A stretch of 64,000 nucleotides of DNA from Pleodorina starrii (Eukaryota; Chlorophyta; Chlorophyceae; Chlamydomonadales; Volvocaceae): contig BRXU01000011.1 in assembly GCA_030267565.1 (NCBI GenBank), forward strand, positions 362,501 through 426,500, given 5' to 3'. Every line of letters begins with the position of its first letter. Position 1 is the first letter of the stretch. A program made the position numbers and the translations under genes. Of this stretch, positions 29,401 to 41,800 are shown piece after piece. Below the pieces are notes generated by a model. The model had not been told where the DNA came from, made no database searches, and saw nothing but the letters and a program-made list of their open reading frames with translations.

Positions 29401-31533
29401 TGCTGAAACATTTCCCGAATCGCTTCCCTGCATTTGCACCTCCCGGATTTCCCCCGGTCCCTGGAAGATCACACGGCCAGCAACCACAACGGCTAATCGA
29501 TCAACGGCCACAACGGTTTATCGTCCAACGACCACAACGGTGACGGTGACGGTCGCGAGGCCCGCAAATGACACGACGGAGAAACGAAAGGAGAGAGGTC
29601 GCCCAGGTCCGGAGCTCACACCCACCTCCTGGGAGGCGCCCAGTGGATAGATGGGTGGGTGGGTGAGTGGGTGGGTGGTAAGAAGTGAGGGGTCGGAATG
29701 CCGTCAACAGACAAGACCTTTAGGGGAAGAAATGAAAGGAGGAGACCGGGACCCGCATTTCTTCCGGGGGCGGGGGCGAAGGCGGGGGCGGGGGCCGCAG
29801 CGCGTGTCTCGACGCGCGTGCGTCCCCAGACTGACCACTCGTCGTGTGAGGAGGGAACCCAACAGCCCATTTGCAGAGCCGGAGACCCCCGCAACACCCA
29901 ACGCGCCCACGCCACGCCATGGCACCGCACCCAAGAAGCACCCAATACTCCCCTACGCCGTACATCAACACAATCCGATACCCCAAACACGTCGTACACA
30001 CACACGAACACATTCCCCCATAATTTAAGCATGCAACCGGGTGCCTTCCTTTCTCACTCACTCTTTCCCTCCCTCTCTCCCTCCGTCCGTTCAGATTAAC
30101 TGAGGCCAAACCATCCACATGCTGAGTTGCCGTGCTGATATTGCGGGTCTTCGGAAATCCTCCCCCTGCGTCGCGCCGGCACCCCTCCTTCCCCCCCGCC
30201 TCCTCTGCACCCAGCGGCGGCTGCGCAGCCGATGGTTCCCGGGCCATTGTACGGCATAACTGACGCCAGTACGGATGTACGTCCCCGCCCCGGCCACAAA
30301 CATTGCGCAAAAACGCCACTGCAGCCAGCCTCCCGCCTCTTAACCCTCGGACGCCAAAATCGGGTCATGTGGCGGGGGCGCATGCGCTGAAGATCTACTT
30401 GGGATCCAGATCCGAGATCCAGATCCGCCGGCTTGGGAAGGTCTGGATCTTGGATCCATTATGGGTCGCGCACACACCTGCGCTTTATAATTTCCGCCGC
30501 CATTCTCGTCCCTCATGTCAGCGCCCGTCGTGAAGCAGCAGCAGCAGCAGCAGCAGCGGAGGCAACAACGCAGCGGAATCAACCACCGCAAGAGCCGGCG
30601 CGGACGACGTTCAGGAACCCAAGCGCCGCTCATTCCAAGGCCCTCCCAAACCCCCACAGGGCCACACTCGCCGCGCCGCGTCCCGGCGCCCGTTCTCGCC
30701 CACGGCGGGGGCTACGACGATGCCGTGCGCCTGCCGTACACAACCCATACACACACACACGCGGCCTCCTCCTTTCAAATGAGGAGTTTCTAGAGAAGCC
30801 CCGCACCCAACTGCCCGCTCCCAACTACCAGCCCATGTACCTTCTCCTCTCTTTCTCTCTTGATACGTAGCAGCAACTGCCAACCGAATTATTAATTATC
30901 GTACACACGCCATCTCGAGACTCGAGACTGCCAATGCCATGCCGCGGACATCCCGTGGCCCGAGTCCGCTCGCCAACGCCGTCTCCGTCCCTTCGCTGTG
31001 GTACCTCTTGTCTTCTTAAACCCTGTGGCCTGACTAAGCGCCACCAGGCTCCTCAAAATGGTCCAAATTTGTTTTTCAACTCTCTGGCCATATACTTTGG
31101 GGCGCCTGGCGGAGCTCCAAAGTGATTCAAATTCGAATCTGGCTTTCGGTCTTGAGGCTCACGAGGCCCCGGCAAGGCCGCGGGGCCCGCTTGGTGCGCT
31201 CTCCAGGTCTCGGACAGGAGCGCCCCCGCCGCCATTGCCGCGGCTGCAGCTGCAGCTGCCGTACGGCGTCTTGCGACCCACATCCTGGTCCTTGCGGAAC
31301 AGCCCAGCAGAGTCTGACAGCCCCCAACGTACTCACAAAGCCTCCCTTTCCCTAACTTCCCTAACAAATACGCCGCTCCTGCGTCCTGGTTCCATTCCCT
31401 TGCTGCTATCGCGATTCGGCTGGGAAACGCGGACGGCAATCCCCCTCTCCAGTCTCAACTCTGTCCATTCTTTCCAATTCCTGACCTTTCATTCTTTCCA
31501 ATTCCCGACCAACACATCACCGCTGCTGCTGCT

Positions 31534-31670
31534 GCCGCTGCTGCTGCTCAGTTTGCGCCCCATATCCGCTGCCACCGCCGCCTCTGCTGCCTCTGCTGCC
31601 GCTGCTGCTGCTCAGCTTGCGCCGCATAGCCGTTGCCGCTGCCGCTGCCAGTGCCGCCGCTTCTGCTGCT
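31534..31670. repeat. CTG-rich imperfect tandem duplication downstream of the kinase stop
   Basis: A block starting GCCGCTGCTGCTGCTCAG is followed about 66 bp later by a diverged second copy (GCTCAGTTTGCGCC versus GCTCAGCTTGCGCC). It probably lies in the kinase 3' UTR. Confidence 0.65.
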
Positions 31671-31724
31671 GCTAGCTCCGCTGCACTGCCAATTCCGCTG
31701 CTGCCACTCTGGCCGCTGCTGCTG

Positions 31725-34700
31725 CTACTGTGGCTGCTCGGGCGCCTGGTTTGAGGGCGACGAGGCTCCGTTCGGACCCACCACCGTTGACGCCGCCGAC
31801 TCGACGGCCGACGACACTGGGGCTGTTGCCGCCGGCTCGGCCCCCGCCGCCGCCGCCACTGCAGGTTCGGCCGCTGCCCTTTCCGCTGCCGCCACCGCCG
31901 CCACAGCTGGCTCGGCCGCTGCCCCCGTCGGCACCAGCGTCACCTGCAGCGCAAGAAACCGAAAAGGCGAAAGCACACACCGGATGCGACTCTTAAAAGG
32001 AGCCGCCGCTAAGGATCGTCGCAAGCCGCCAAGAAACGTCCCGCAACTTGGGATGCGGCGGCGGACAGCAACGGTAAGCGCGGCTGCAGCTGCGAGTGCG
32101 AATACCGGTACCTCGACCAGGCATTACACGCCACTGCAGGCATGACCAACAAACCAAAACACCGGATGTCGTACCTGGGCAACCGCTACGGCATCGGACG
32201 GAATCGCCGCCCCAACGCCACCTGCAGCGGCCAAGTGGGTCGCCCCCGCCTCGCCATCCTCCTCCTTCGCCGGCGGCGGCGGCGGTGCCGCCAGCCCCGC
32301 ATCATCTGCCACCGCCGCCGCCTCCACCGTACCGCCCGCCTCGCACGTCACGGCCGTCGCCGTCAGTGTACGACCATCGCTCGCAGCCCTGTCGCCTTCC
32401 TCGCCGCCCCCGCCGCCGCCGGCGGCGGCAGAGGCATCCGGCGTGCTGCCGCCGCCGCCGCCGCCAACGGTAGTGGCGGCGGCGTCGCCGGAGCTGCTGT
32501 CGACGGCGGCCTCCGACTCCTCGCTTTCGCAGTTGCGGCCGCTCTCGGGGCTCGGGGCCTCCGCCGCGTCCGGATCCGGATCGAAAGCGCCCGCCATGAG
32601 GACCAGGCCGTCACTCTGGATCCAGGATCCAGGAACAATTTCGTGTACGGCTCAGAAACGGCGATTGGAGCTTTGCAAGGGCGCAGGATGCCCTTCTACA
32701 TTTCAGCTCTATTAGATGCTGTCCAACTAGTCAAAAAATCATCCCCCAAATACGATTAAGAAAAACCAAAATTCGCGAGGCTGTGGTCCTCCGAGACCCC
32801 TTCGCTGCGCTTCTCATCGTCTTAGCCCCCAGGTACGGCGCGCCCGCGTGTCGTACCTTTGTCCGCCTCGCAACCGCCGCCAGCTCAATCATGATCACGT
32901 CTGGTTCGGTTCGTGACGAGGCCGCCCGCTCCGGCACGGCGGCGGCGTCAGCAAAGGCCCCCGCCGCCGCCGCCGCCGTCGCCGTCGCCGCCATTCCCGA
33001 GGGCAGCCGCTGCTGCGCTTCCGCCGAGTCCGTTTCCGGCGAGGCCCGAGGTGACGCCGGGCCCATCAGGGTCCGCGAGTGAGCCGCGCCCGACGAGCCG
33101 CCGCCGACGGAGCTCGTTTCGACTTCCGTACCGACTTCGAAGACGGCCGAGATGGCTCCGGAACCGAGGCGCTTGCTGCCGCTCGACGGTTCGACGGGGT
33201 TGTACGGCTGGCCCGCCAGGACGATAAGGTCGTGGACCGCCTTGTTGCGCCGCTTAATCTGCGACGTGAGGCAGTACAGGATCCAGGATCCAGCGTTGGT
33301 GGAAAGGGTACAGTACGGCATCGTACTCGCTCCGTGTCAAAATGATATGAGCAGGTACGGTAGTTGCTACAACCACCTTTTCAACCCAAGAGCTGGGTGT
33401 ACGGCAGGTAGGTCCTGCCAACGCAGCAGCACGCATCAAACGTCTCACACACACACACAAGGGCTGAAGACGCGCCGCCTTCTCCATACTCGGACGCGAG
33501 GCGGACACGCGTACGACATTGTACGACATGCTGTACGACGCGCCACCGTCTTTTCGACGACGTACCTGTGCCTCGGCGGCCGCCTCCATCACCTTTGCCA
33601 GGCGCGCCTGCCGCTGCTCGAAGTCCTATCGGGGTACGACAAAAGTCAAAGCGCGACGCAAGCGCGACGCCGCAAGGGTAAAAAACCAGATTGCACCCTT
33701 GGCGGAATGTTCAGCCACAATTGCTCGCTCGCGGATCTTTCACTTTCACGAAATCCATGCTGTGCCGGAGGCCAGAGAGCTCCGTTGCCATGGCAAGGCC
33801 GTTACTGTACTGTAACTGTAATACCGGTAACAGTTACAAGAGTCGGTTAAACCCTAATTCGCATCCCTAAAAAGGACACAGGCCGAAGGACACAGACGGT
33901 TCCGGACCCCCGGATCCGTCTCGTCCATGTCGTACTGGTATGTACGACGAAATTATTCCTACTTGCAGGAGCTTTCAAGCAAGTAGATCCTCCAGTTTGG
34001 GTCATGTCGGGTCGGCGACGTCGTTCCGGGGTATCGAAGCCTCAGCGCCAGACAATGCGCACGCGCGCGCGACCCGTACTACATGCCGGACATCGTCGTA
34101 CACACACCTGCATCGCCTCGTCCAAGTACGGCGGAAGCTCCGCGGAGAACCAGGCGTGCTTCCGGATGTCGGGGATGGTAATCCGCTGGCGCTCGTCCGG
34201 TTCCAGCATCTGCCGTACAGCACGACAAGAGTACGACAACGACCTTGGCGCGAGATCGGCGATCAGAGCCGCTGCAGCGGCAGAGCAGCCGAAACCCTAA
34301 GGCCCCAGTGCGACCACCTCCACCCCCCTGCCCCCTCCCCTCCCCGCCCCCGCCCGCGCTCTTCCTCCTCAGTCCTCACCTTCCCGAGCAGATCCTTGCA
34401 CTCATCACTCAGTAGGTTGATGTGGGGAGCCACTCGGGGGGCAGTTCGCCAGTCGCCGTTGTTCGCCTTCATCTGCTCTTCCAAGACCTAAGGCGGGACC
34501 GGGCACCGCGGAGGGTTTTAGGGTTGTCGTAGGGTTTTAGGGTTGTTTTAGGGTTTTAGGGACCGAGGGGAGCAGACGGAAGAGGCGGCCAGGGCGGAAA
34601 GAAACGGAGGGGCGGACGGAAGAGCAGGAGTGTCGCGGTGGGGGCAGGGGCATGGCGTGCATGCCGCGCTGCGCCGCGGGGCCGTGCCGTACCATTTTCC

Positions 34701-37205
34701 GTACCTCTAAGTGCGCCCCTGAGCTGTTGGGGTCCGGGTGTCCCACGTGATCGTACGGAAAGCGGCCGAGCAACATCGCAAACAACATCACGCCGCACGC
34801 CCACACGTCGGCGGCGGTGGCGCTGTAGGTCTTGCCCTCGCTCTTGCTCTTGATCAACTGCGTCGAGGGTTGCGTCGAGGATTGCATCGAGTGATGCATC
34901 GAGTGATGTGTCGAGTGTTGTGTCGGGTGATGCGTCGAGTGTTGTGTCGGGTGATGCGTCGAATGATGTGTCGGGTGATGTGTCGGGTGATGCGTCGACT
35001 GATGTGTCGGGTGATGTGTCGAGTGTTGTGTCGGGTGATGCGTCGACTGATGTGTCGGGTGATGTGTCGGGTGTTGTGTCGAGTGTTGTGTCGGGTGATG
35101 CGTCGACTGATGTGTCGGGTGTTGTGTCGAGTGTTGTGTCGTGTGTCGTGCCGAGTGATCGACGCGTCAAATGGCGCGTCCAGTGGGCGTCGAGGGATGC
35201 GTCGAATACAGGTGAAATAAGGCTCGCCGCAAGCGCAGGATGTAAGCGCGTAGGCAGGCGTGCTAGGGAGGACGACGAGACAAGCTGCTAGGCGCCAAGA
35301 ACTGCTGGGAGGGCTAAGGGAGGTTCGCAACAATGTGACCGAGGAGGACTAGTGGACTATCGCGTTGGGAGCGAGCACAGGCGCTGTCGAGTATGAGGGA
35401 TAGGGGGCTTCTAAACGGGGGAAGGGTGAGGGTAAGGATGGAAACACAGTCAGCGGAAAATAGAGCAAGCCTGCGGGACACAAGCCCCTGCAGAGCCACC
35501 CGCAGCAGCCCCCGCACCTACCACCTCACCTGCCACCCCACCTGCCACCTCACACCTGCCACCCCGCAACCCGCCACCAACCCCAACACCCCACCCCACC
35601 TGCGGGCTCATGTACACGGGCGTGCCAATGCGCGTGGCCATCATGCTGCTCTCGTCCCACCCCTTGGCGAACCCAAAGTCACACAGCTTCAGGGTGGGCG
35701 GTCGCCGCTGGGTCAGCACCACATTACACATCTTCAGATCTGCAGATCGAGCGAGCGAGCGAGAAAGCGATGGTGGGAAGGCGGGAGGAGGCGGGGGAGG
35801 CGGCGCGAGGGAGGAGGGAAGAGGGAAGAAGCAGCTTGAGGGGCTTGTTTTTGGTTGAGCTGGGGGCAAGGGAGAGGAGCGGTGGAGCATGGCCGCTCCC
35901 TCCCTGGGCTGACTGACCGAGGAAGGAAGCGGCAGAGTATGGCTGTGTCCAGGGAGGGAGCGCCCCCGCAACCCCAGTCCCAGGCCCCCAAGCCCCCACG
36001 CCCGCCCAGCCCCAAGCCCCAGCCCCAAGCCTCCGCGCCCGCTCAGCCCCAACCCCCTCCCAGCCCCAACCCTAGCCCCACCTCTATGCGCCACGTGAGA
36101 TGCGTGGAGGTACTCCACCGCCGCTATCAGTTGCTGCGGGCGAATAAAGGGGGCGAGTAAGGGCGAATAAGGGGGGCGAGTAAGGGCGAGTAAGGGGGAC
36201 GGGGACGGGGCGGGGCGGGACCGTGAGGGCACTGCACTGCACCGCGCTACACTGCACTGTAGGCAGGGAGCATCGAGAACGCAGGGCCTCTAGGCACTTC
36301 ACCATCATCCCAGCCACCCACCCTAAAGAAGTAGCGCGCCTCGTCCTCCACCAGGTGCAGTCCGCCCCTCTCGGCCTTGTTGTCGGCTCGCCTCATGACG
36401 TGGCGAGTCAGAGTGCCGCCGTCCACGTACTCCATCACCTGGGGGGGAGGAGGGGAGGGCGGGGGAGGGGGAGGCGGAGGGCGGGGAGGAGGAGGGGGAT
36501 CAGGGGGAGGAGGGGAGGATCGGGTCGGGGCAGGTCGCGGGCGGGGGCGGGGCGGGTCGGGGGTGGCCCCCCCATCGCCACCGCCCCATTGCCGACAACA
36601 ACAATTGCGCAGCTCCCGCTCCCATCGTCCCACGTCACCCCGCCTCGCCTCGCCCCACTCCCCAACCCCCGCCGGAACTCTCTCCGTTGCCCCACTCACC
36701 AGGCCCAGGTGTGTCTTGCTGAGCAGCGCCGACTCCACCCGGACCAGTCCCAGGTGGCCCTCGGAGAGCTGCGCCTGGAGCTGAGGGAGAGAAGAGCGGG
36801 GGGGGGAAGGAGGACACGGGGGAGGGGCAGGAGAGCGGGAGTGAGGAAACGAGGGGGAAATGAGGAGACGAGGAGGAAAGAGGGAGCGATGGAGGGATGG
36901 AGGGAAGAGAGAGAGGGGGTAGGCATATCGGGGAAAGGGTTGGCGATCAAGGGGTGGTGATGAAGGGGTGGTGACGAAACCGTCGCGGTGCGATGGGAGG
37001 TGGTGAGGCGGGGTGGTGGTGGCGGAAGGACGGAGGGCGTCGTGGCAGGAGCACGGCAGCGGGAAAAAAGGGGGACGGGGCGCCCGCGCCACCGCCACGC
37101 GAGCGACGCGCACGTGTACGGAAAAGTACGATTGTCGTACCTGAATCTCCTGGCTGACCATCGGGACCAGGACCTTTGGCAGGGGTCTGTATCCGGGGAG
37201 CGTCA

Positions 37206-37237
<32 letters not shown>

Positions 37238-38066
37238 TCAGGACACGGGGCAGGGCGGGGGAGTAGAGGTTAGTGGGGCAAGGCGGGAGGCGCGGGCGCG
37301 GCAGGGGCAGACGTGGGGGCGCTCGCAGGAAGACACAGGCGCATACACTTGCCGTACTCACACGTGCACGGGGGCATATGCATTAGGGCGGAAGAGATAT
37401 TTATACATGCGCTGGCTGTGTGGCGACTGACCAGCTGGGCGCAGGCAGCGTCAAAATGCAAAAAGAGAAACGGCCAAGTCGCCAACCCGTCTGCGTGTTC
37501 GAAACCCTAAAGAAACGGACCAGGCCGACACGGCAGCCGAAGCGGCTGCCGGGCGCCACCCGCAGGATCATCCGCACCGGGCGGCGCCCGGTCCCTTAAA
37601 TGCCCCTCTTATCCCCATGAATAGCAGGGTCTGAAGGGTTTGCTTCCCGGATAGCGAAGAAGCCAATCGGATGCGGCCTCCTGAACCCGGAACGGCCTCC
37701 CGACGGAGGCATGGCCCGACAGCCGATGGACGGGTGTTATGGGCGGGCAAAAGTGGCAGCGCCGGCATTTCGGAGCGGCGTTTCGCACCTGGGAATAAAT
37801 TTGATGGCCACCCGTTGGTGGCTTTTCAAGTCCTGGCACATCCAGGTTTGACCCGTGCCGCCCTCGCCCAGGAGCTCCATGACGCGGTAGTGCGAGGCGA
37901 CGCCAAAGTCCGGAGGCGGCACGTAGTGGTTGCTGCCGCCGCGTTCGAAACAGGAGCGGTTGCTCCCAGGCCCATACCCGGTGCGAGAGCGCCGACGGGA
38001 AGGGTCCCGTCGGGAGCCATCGGCGCAACGGTCATCGCCTCCTCCTTTGCACATGCAAGCGCCCAT
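31725..38066 (-). CDS. SnRK2-like Ser/Thr kinase with long Ala-rich tail, 13 exons, 732 aa
   Basis: Exons, 5' to 3': 38066-37789, 37186-37141, 36780-36700, 36438-36322, 36133-36082, 35739-35600, 34857-34705, 34487-34380, 34209-34108, 33625-33566, 33258-32857, 32615-32175, 31943-31725; all in phase. Kinase domain spans about 60-350: glycine loop GEGGTG (67-72), VAIK lysine K89, helix-C E106, HRDLK with D192 and N197, DFG at 212-214, and GTPVYMSPQ (230-238) where most kinases have APE. Motifs YFFRQLIAAVEYLH, VWACGVMLF and RITIPDIRKHAWF fit the plant/algal SnRK2 class of stress and nutrient kinases. I chose the ATG at 38066, not the upstream non-ATG frame, because MGACMC is a good myristoylation/palmitoylation start, suggesting membrane attachment. 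Residues 360-732 are Ala/Gly/Glu-rich and probably disordered. It shares a divergent promoter region with the lyase. Confidence 0.92.
32616..33291 (-). repeat. GGATCCAGGATCC motifs at the 3' ends of kinase introns 10 and 11
   Basis: The 13-mer occurs at 33279-33291, just upstream of the exon 11 acceptor, and at 32618-32630, directly abutting the exon 12 acceptor; there the splice AG is part of the motif's flank. The same 13-mer sits in coding sequence of the membrane-protein gene at 24943-24955. Confidence 0.8.
34513..34561. repeat. Interstitial TTTTAGGG telomere-like repeats in kinase intron 7
   Basis: Four GGGTTTTAGGG-type units with short interruptions lie in the intron 34488-34704. TTTTAGGG is the Chlamydomonas-type telomere unit. 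Confidence 0.8.
34860..35165. repeat. 12-bp minisatellite in kinase intron 6
   Basis: About 25 units of GTCGRGTGATGY fill the 3' part of the intron 34858-35599 and end right at the exon 7 acceptor. Being a multiple of 3, the array keeps frames open on both strands (a four-residue Asp/Thr/Ser pattern), but it is flanked by kinase splice sites and is not coding. Confidence 0.9.
36439..36560. repeat. G-rich tract in kinase intron 3
   Basis: The + strand carries many runs of three to seven G (GGGGGAGG, GGCGGGG) between exons 3 and 4, a candidate G-quadruplex or C-rich pyrimidine tract on the transcribed strand's product. Confidence 0.75.
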
Positions 38067-38839
38067 GATGACCGCTTTTATGAGCTTATGGAAGAGAAGA
38101 CGGCCGACACTGCTCGACTGGCCGGTCGCTTTGGGGCTAATTCGCGTCGTCAGCCGTCCACAAGCCAAAAAAGGATCGATGTCGAGTTGGATTGCGTTCT
38201 TCTTCCAGATGAATATTAAGGTGAAGGCATCTCAAAGCGGCGCCTGGCTGCGCGTGGATGCGAAAACAAGTTGGCCATGTCGTCTTGAGTTAGAAAACTG
38301 CCATGCGCCTGTACCGAAGCAACGCCGTCCACAAGCGCTAGCTTTTCTGCTTACATATAGTAGGCAAGCTGCGCAATTGGCAGTGTACCTGCAATGGAAG
38401 CGTGTGCTCGTCCGTCGTCCCCTTCCGTTTCGTGCTTGATCCTCCCACTTGGGGTGAACTGATAGCCTTGCTCGATATGAAAAAGGACTACACCACAGCG
38501 TGATTAGCGGTGATCGCTGCTTAACCCTGAGAAAACAGGGGCTGTTGGCCTGCTAGTACATACTGCAGGTCGGCCGTTGGGGCACTTGACATTAACAAAC
38601 CGTGAGTTGTATCTCCATATACTCAGACGCTCACCAACAAGAGTGTCAAACGGGCGATCGACGGGGTTCGCGTCACTTGACCCCTCAGAAACCCTTGGGG
38701 CGCTGCGCCGTACGAACAGCATATGCTGAATTTCAACAGGATCACTAAGGCGCGGCCCACGTCCACAAATTACGCCACAAAACTGTTTATTTGACTCAGC
38801 AAATCTTGGCAACCATAAGTGTGTCGAGCACCGTCGCCT
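38067..38839. promoter_or_regulatory. Divergent promoter region between kinase and lyase
   Basis: The 773 bp between the two start codons are less GC-rich than the flanking exons and hold no convincing ORF. Two divergent genes this close together probably share control elements; no specific motif was identified. Confidence 0.55.
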
Positions 38840-41800
38840 ATGCAGGCTTTGCAGCAGCTGGCCTCGTCGGCTTGCAGGGCCGCAGGCCCCTGCCGCGGCG
38901 AAATATCGCTCAGCGCATTGTCACAATTGCGTAGCTCGTTGGCGCCAGCGCTCCAGGCGCTGTTTCATTCCCACTCTGCAACCGCCGGCAATGACCTCCC
39001 TGCCCGGGTTACCATCTACGAGGTCGGGCCACGCGACGGACTGCAGAACGAGCGAAAGGTGCGCACTGAAGGTCATAGGCGTTCATGCGCACTGTGCGTC
39101 TCGCCGCCAACTCGCGTGGTCCGGAGGGGTGGCAATGGGCGACTGGCCGTCAACTGTCGAGACCCTTGCTTAGGCACGGGTCCCTTCCGTTACAATTTTC
39201 TCGGCTGAAACCCCACAGCGGCCCCATAAAGCGGGAAGAGAGAGCCGAGGAGATCCCCGGCGGTCTAGGACGAATGCCCCTCCCAACCAACGGCCCCAAC
39301 CCCAATCCCCGCCACGCGCCACGCGTGCCATCCGGAATGGCTCGTCAGAAGACGGTTCCCAGGGTTTCCGCGTTGTGGCGGTCAGGGGCAGGTTTGCCGC
39401 GATGCTGTCGGGTCGAGAGCGGTCCCGGAGAGGAAACACGGGGCCAGTGGGTCGCGCAGCGCCCCTCCCTCCCTGGCCCCTTCCTGGCCCTCCCTCCCTG
39501 GCCCTCTCGTGCAGGCCCCAACGCTATCCTCGCGTCGCCTGCTCGAATGCGGGCCCGCTGCCCCTACGTGCAGCGACAAACACACACGCGAAACGAAAGC
39601 GAAGGGACGGGACGGGAAGGGAGGTCCAGCGAAAGCGAAGGGACGGGAAGGGAGGTCCAGCGGCGGAGGACACGGATGGTGGGGGAATGGGATGTTACCC
39701 GGGGGTCCTCCTGACCCGGAGTACCCAAGTCTGCGTTGCGTTCCCTCGTCCCGGGCTGTTTTCTGTTACCCAAGTCCGCAAGCAGGCCGCAAGCTGAGCT
39801 CCAGCTCGAGCGCCAGGCTCTGCGCGCCAACGGCGCACGTCACCCGTCGTCCCCCGATCTCTCCCCCCCAGACCGGGTCCGTTCGCTTACGCCGTCTCCG
39901 TCTCCGCTGCGGTATCTTTTTTACCCCCAGGCCATCCCCACGGACGTCAAGGTTGCGTTCATCGATATGTTGACCGACGCTGGATTCAAGGTACGGCATG
40001 GTACGGCTTGGTACATAGTACGGCATTTTGGATTGGATGATTGCATCTCTCGCTTGAGCCGCGGATTGCGCTGCCTCCGCGTGTTGCTGTTGGTGATGTT
40101 GGTTGTGAGCCCCTTGTTCCATCCCGCGGGACGGCCCCCCGCGCCCCGCCGCTGCGTTGGGTTTTGACACCGAGCAACCCGGCGCCGTACCGCCGTGTGT
40201 ACGACATCCTAAACGCAGAAAATCGAGGCCACCAGCTTCGTGTCGCCCAAGTGGGTCCCGCAGCTGGGGGACGCAGCCGAGGTGATGGCGCGGATCCGGC
40301 GGGCGCCCGGGGTGTCGTACCCCGTACTGGTTCCCAACATGCAGGTACGGCAGGGCAGTTGGTAGGTTATGACGCGCATCCCTCCCTCGACTGGCAAGGC
40401 CCGCGGCAGCGCCCGCAGGGCGACCTGGTCACAGGCCCCAACCGACAGAAATGCGGTTGCGTTGCCGCTGGCATCGTCTCAACCCCTCTCCGCAAAAACC
40501 CGCCATCTTCCCTCTCCCCCCCTTTCCGCCGCCCGCCATTCCTCCCCGTCGCGCCTGCGCTTGCGCCTGCACCTGCGCCGCTCCGGAACCAGGGCCTGAC
40601 GGGCGCGCTGGCTTCGGGCTGCGGCGAAGTGGCGGTGTTTGCGGCCGCCAGTGAGACCTTTTCGAAGCGCAACATCAATTGCACCGTGGCGGAGAGCCTT
40701 AAGTGAGTGAGGGGGAGAGAGAGAGAGATGGGATCTCCGATCCGCTCCAGGGGCGGAACGGGGCGGGGTGCGGTGGCGCAGGGCGGGGCGGGCCCTGATT
40801 CGTGCGTTGCAGCTCGAATCGGATCCTGGCATGAAGATCAGATCAAACCCATATAAGAATATCCGGAGGAAACTTAGAACGTGCTGAGGAAACTTAGGAT
40901 TTCCGCTGTGTCGTTGTGCTCTTCGGATAGTTTATACATGTTTGGGTCTGTATCGGTGAGGATCGGTGCCGCCGGCTGTGTGGTGGTGCAGGCGCTTCGA
41001 GAAGGTGGCGACGGAGGCGAGGGCGGCGGGCGCGCGCGTGCGAGGGTGAGTGGCGGCAGCGGCAGCGGCCCGTGGCGTCACGGCTTTTGGAGGCCACCCG
41101 GGTGGGCGATTGCGGGAGCGACTTGTCAAGCGAATGAGCGAAAGCCGAGCCAAGGGGGACTTAATCCTGGGCCTTCAGGCAGCGGCGCGGCAATGGCGCC
41201 GACCGGGATTCATTTCCCGGTCAACGATAGCGGGAAAGATGGGTTGACACATTGTATCGCTGACATTCTTGCGTCGCTGACACTCTTGTGTCACTGGTAT
41301 CACCTCGTCGGCCGCGCCCCCGCGATTTTACGCTTCCCGTCCTGTCCTGTCCCGTCCCGTCCTGTCCCGTCCAGTCCCGTCTTGTCCTGTCCTACGGTAT
41401 CCTGTCCTGTCCTGTCCTGTCGCAGCTACGTCTCCTGCGCAGTGGGCTGCCCCTACGAGGGCCGAGTGGAGCCACAGGCGGCGGCCGACGTGGCGGCGGC
41501 GCTGCAGCAGATGGGCTGCTACGAGGTGCGTTTGTCGTATGGCGCTGCCGTATAACGTGCCGTACCCACGGTGTCGGTGGTGCGATGGGGGCGGGAGGCA
41601 CGGGAGGCACGGGGCGTGGTAGGGGTGTCCCGGAGGGAAATGGGATGAGGGGCGGCGCGGGCGGGTCGGCGGGGGGACGGGGGGAGGGTGCTTGCCGTAT
41701 CTGTCGTATTTGGCGCTCTTATTAAGCGAGCGAGGTTACTTGCTTTACTTCTCATGATGGACCTCGGTCGCTCGAGATGCCCGTCCCAACTTCCCAATTT

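Larger units (their letters stand above)
26749..31724. other. Five-kb convergent intergenic region with no convincing gene
   Basis: It lies between the membrane-protein gene (+) and the kinase (-), so both 3' UTRs must be here. Open frames are Pro/Arg/Gly-rich, overlap on both strands and match nothing I know. Contents include a TAGA microsatellite (28433-28453), a TGTAA at 28462-28466, a 25-bp direct repeat (29334 and 29376), a GGGT run (about 29650-29682), several GGATCC motifs (30399-30460) and CTG-rich duplications near 31500-31680. Confidence 0.5.

Noticed and set aside
27917..30319. Several 100-200-codon frames between the membrane-protein gene and the kinase
   Set aside because: Low-complexity Pro/Arg/Gly frames overlapping on both strands, without splice-compatible continuation or family resemblance.
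34556..35333. Repeated Asp/Thr/Ser and Val/Ser/Gly protein frames
   Set aside because: They are the 12-bp intronic minisatellite of the kinase read in frame; flanking exons splice cleanly around it.
38819..38839. Earlier start for the lyase (seven extra residues)
   Set aside because: The codon at 38819 is GTG, not ATG; the first ATG in frame is 38840 and yields a good presequence.
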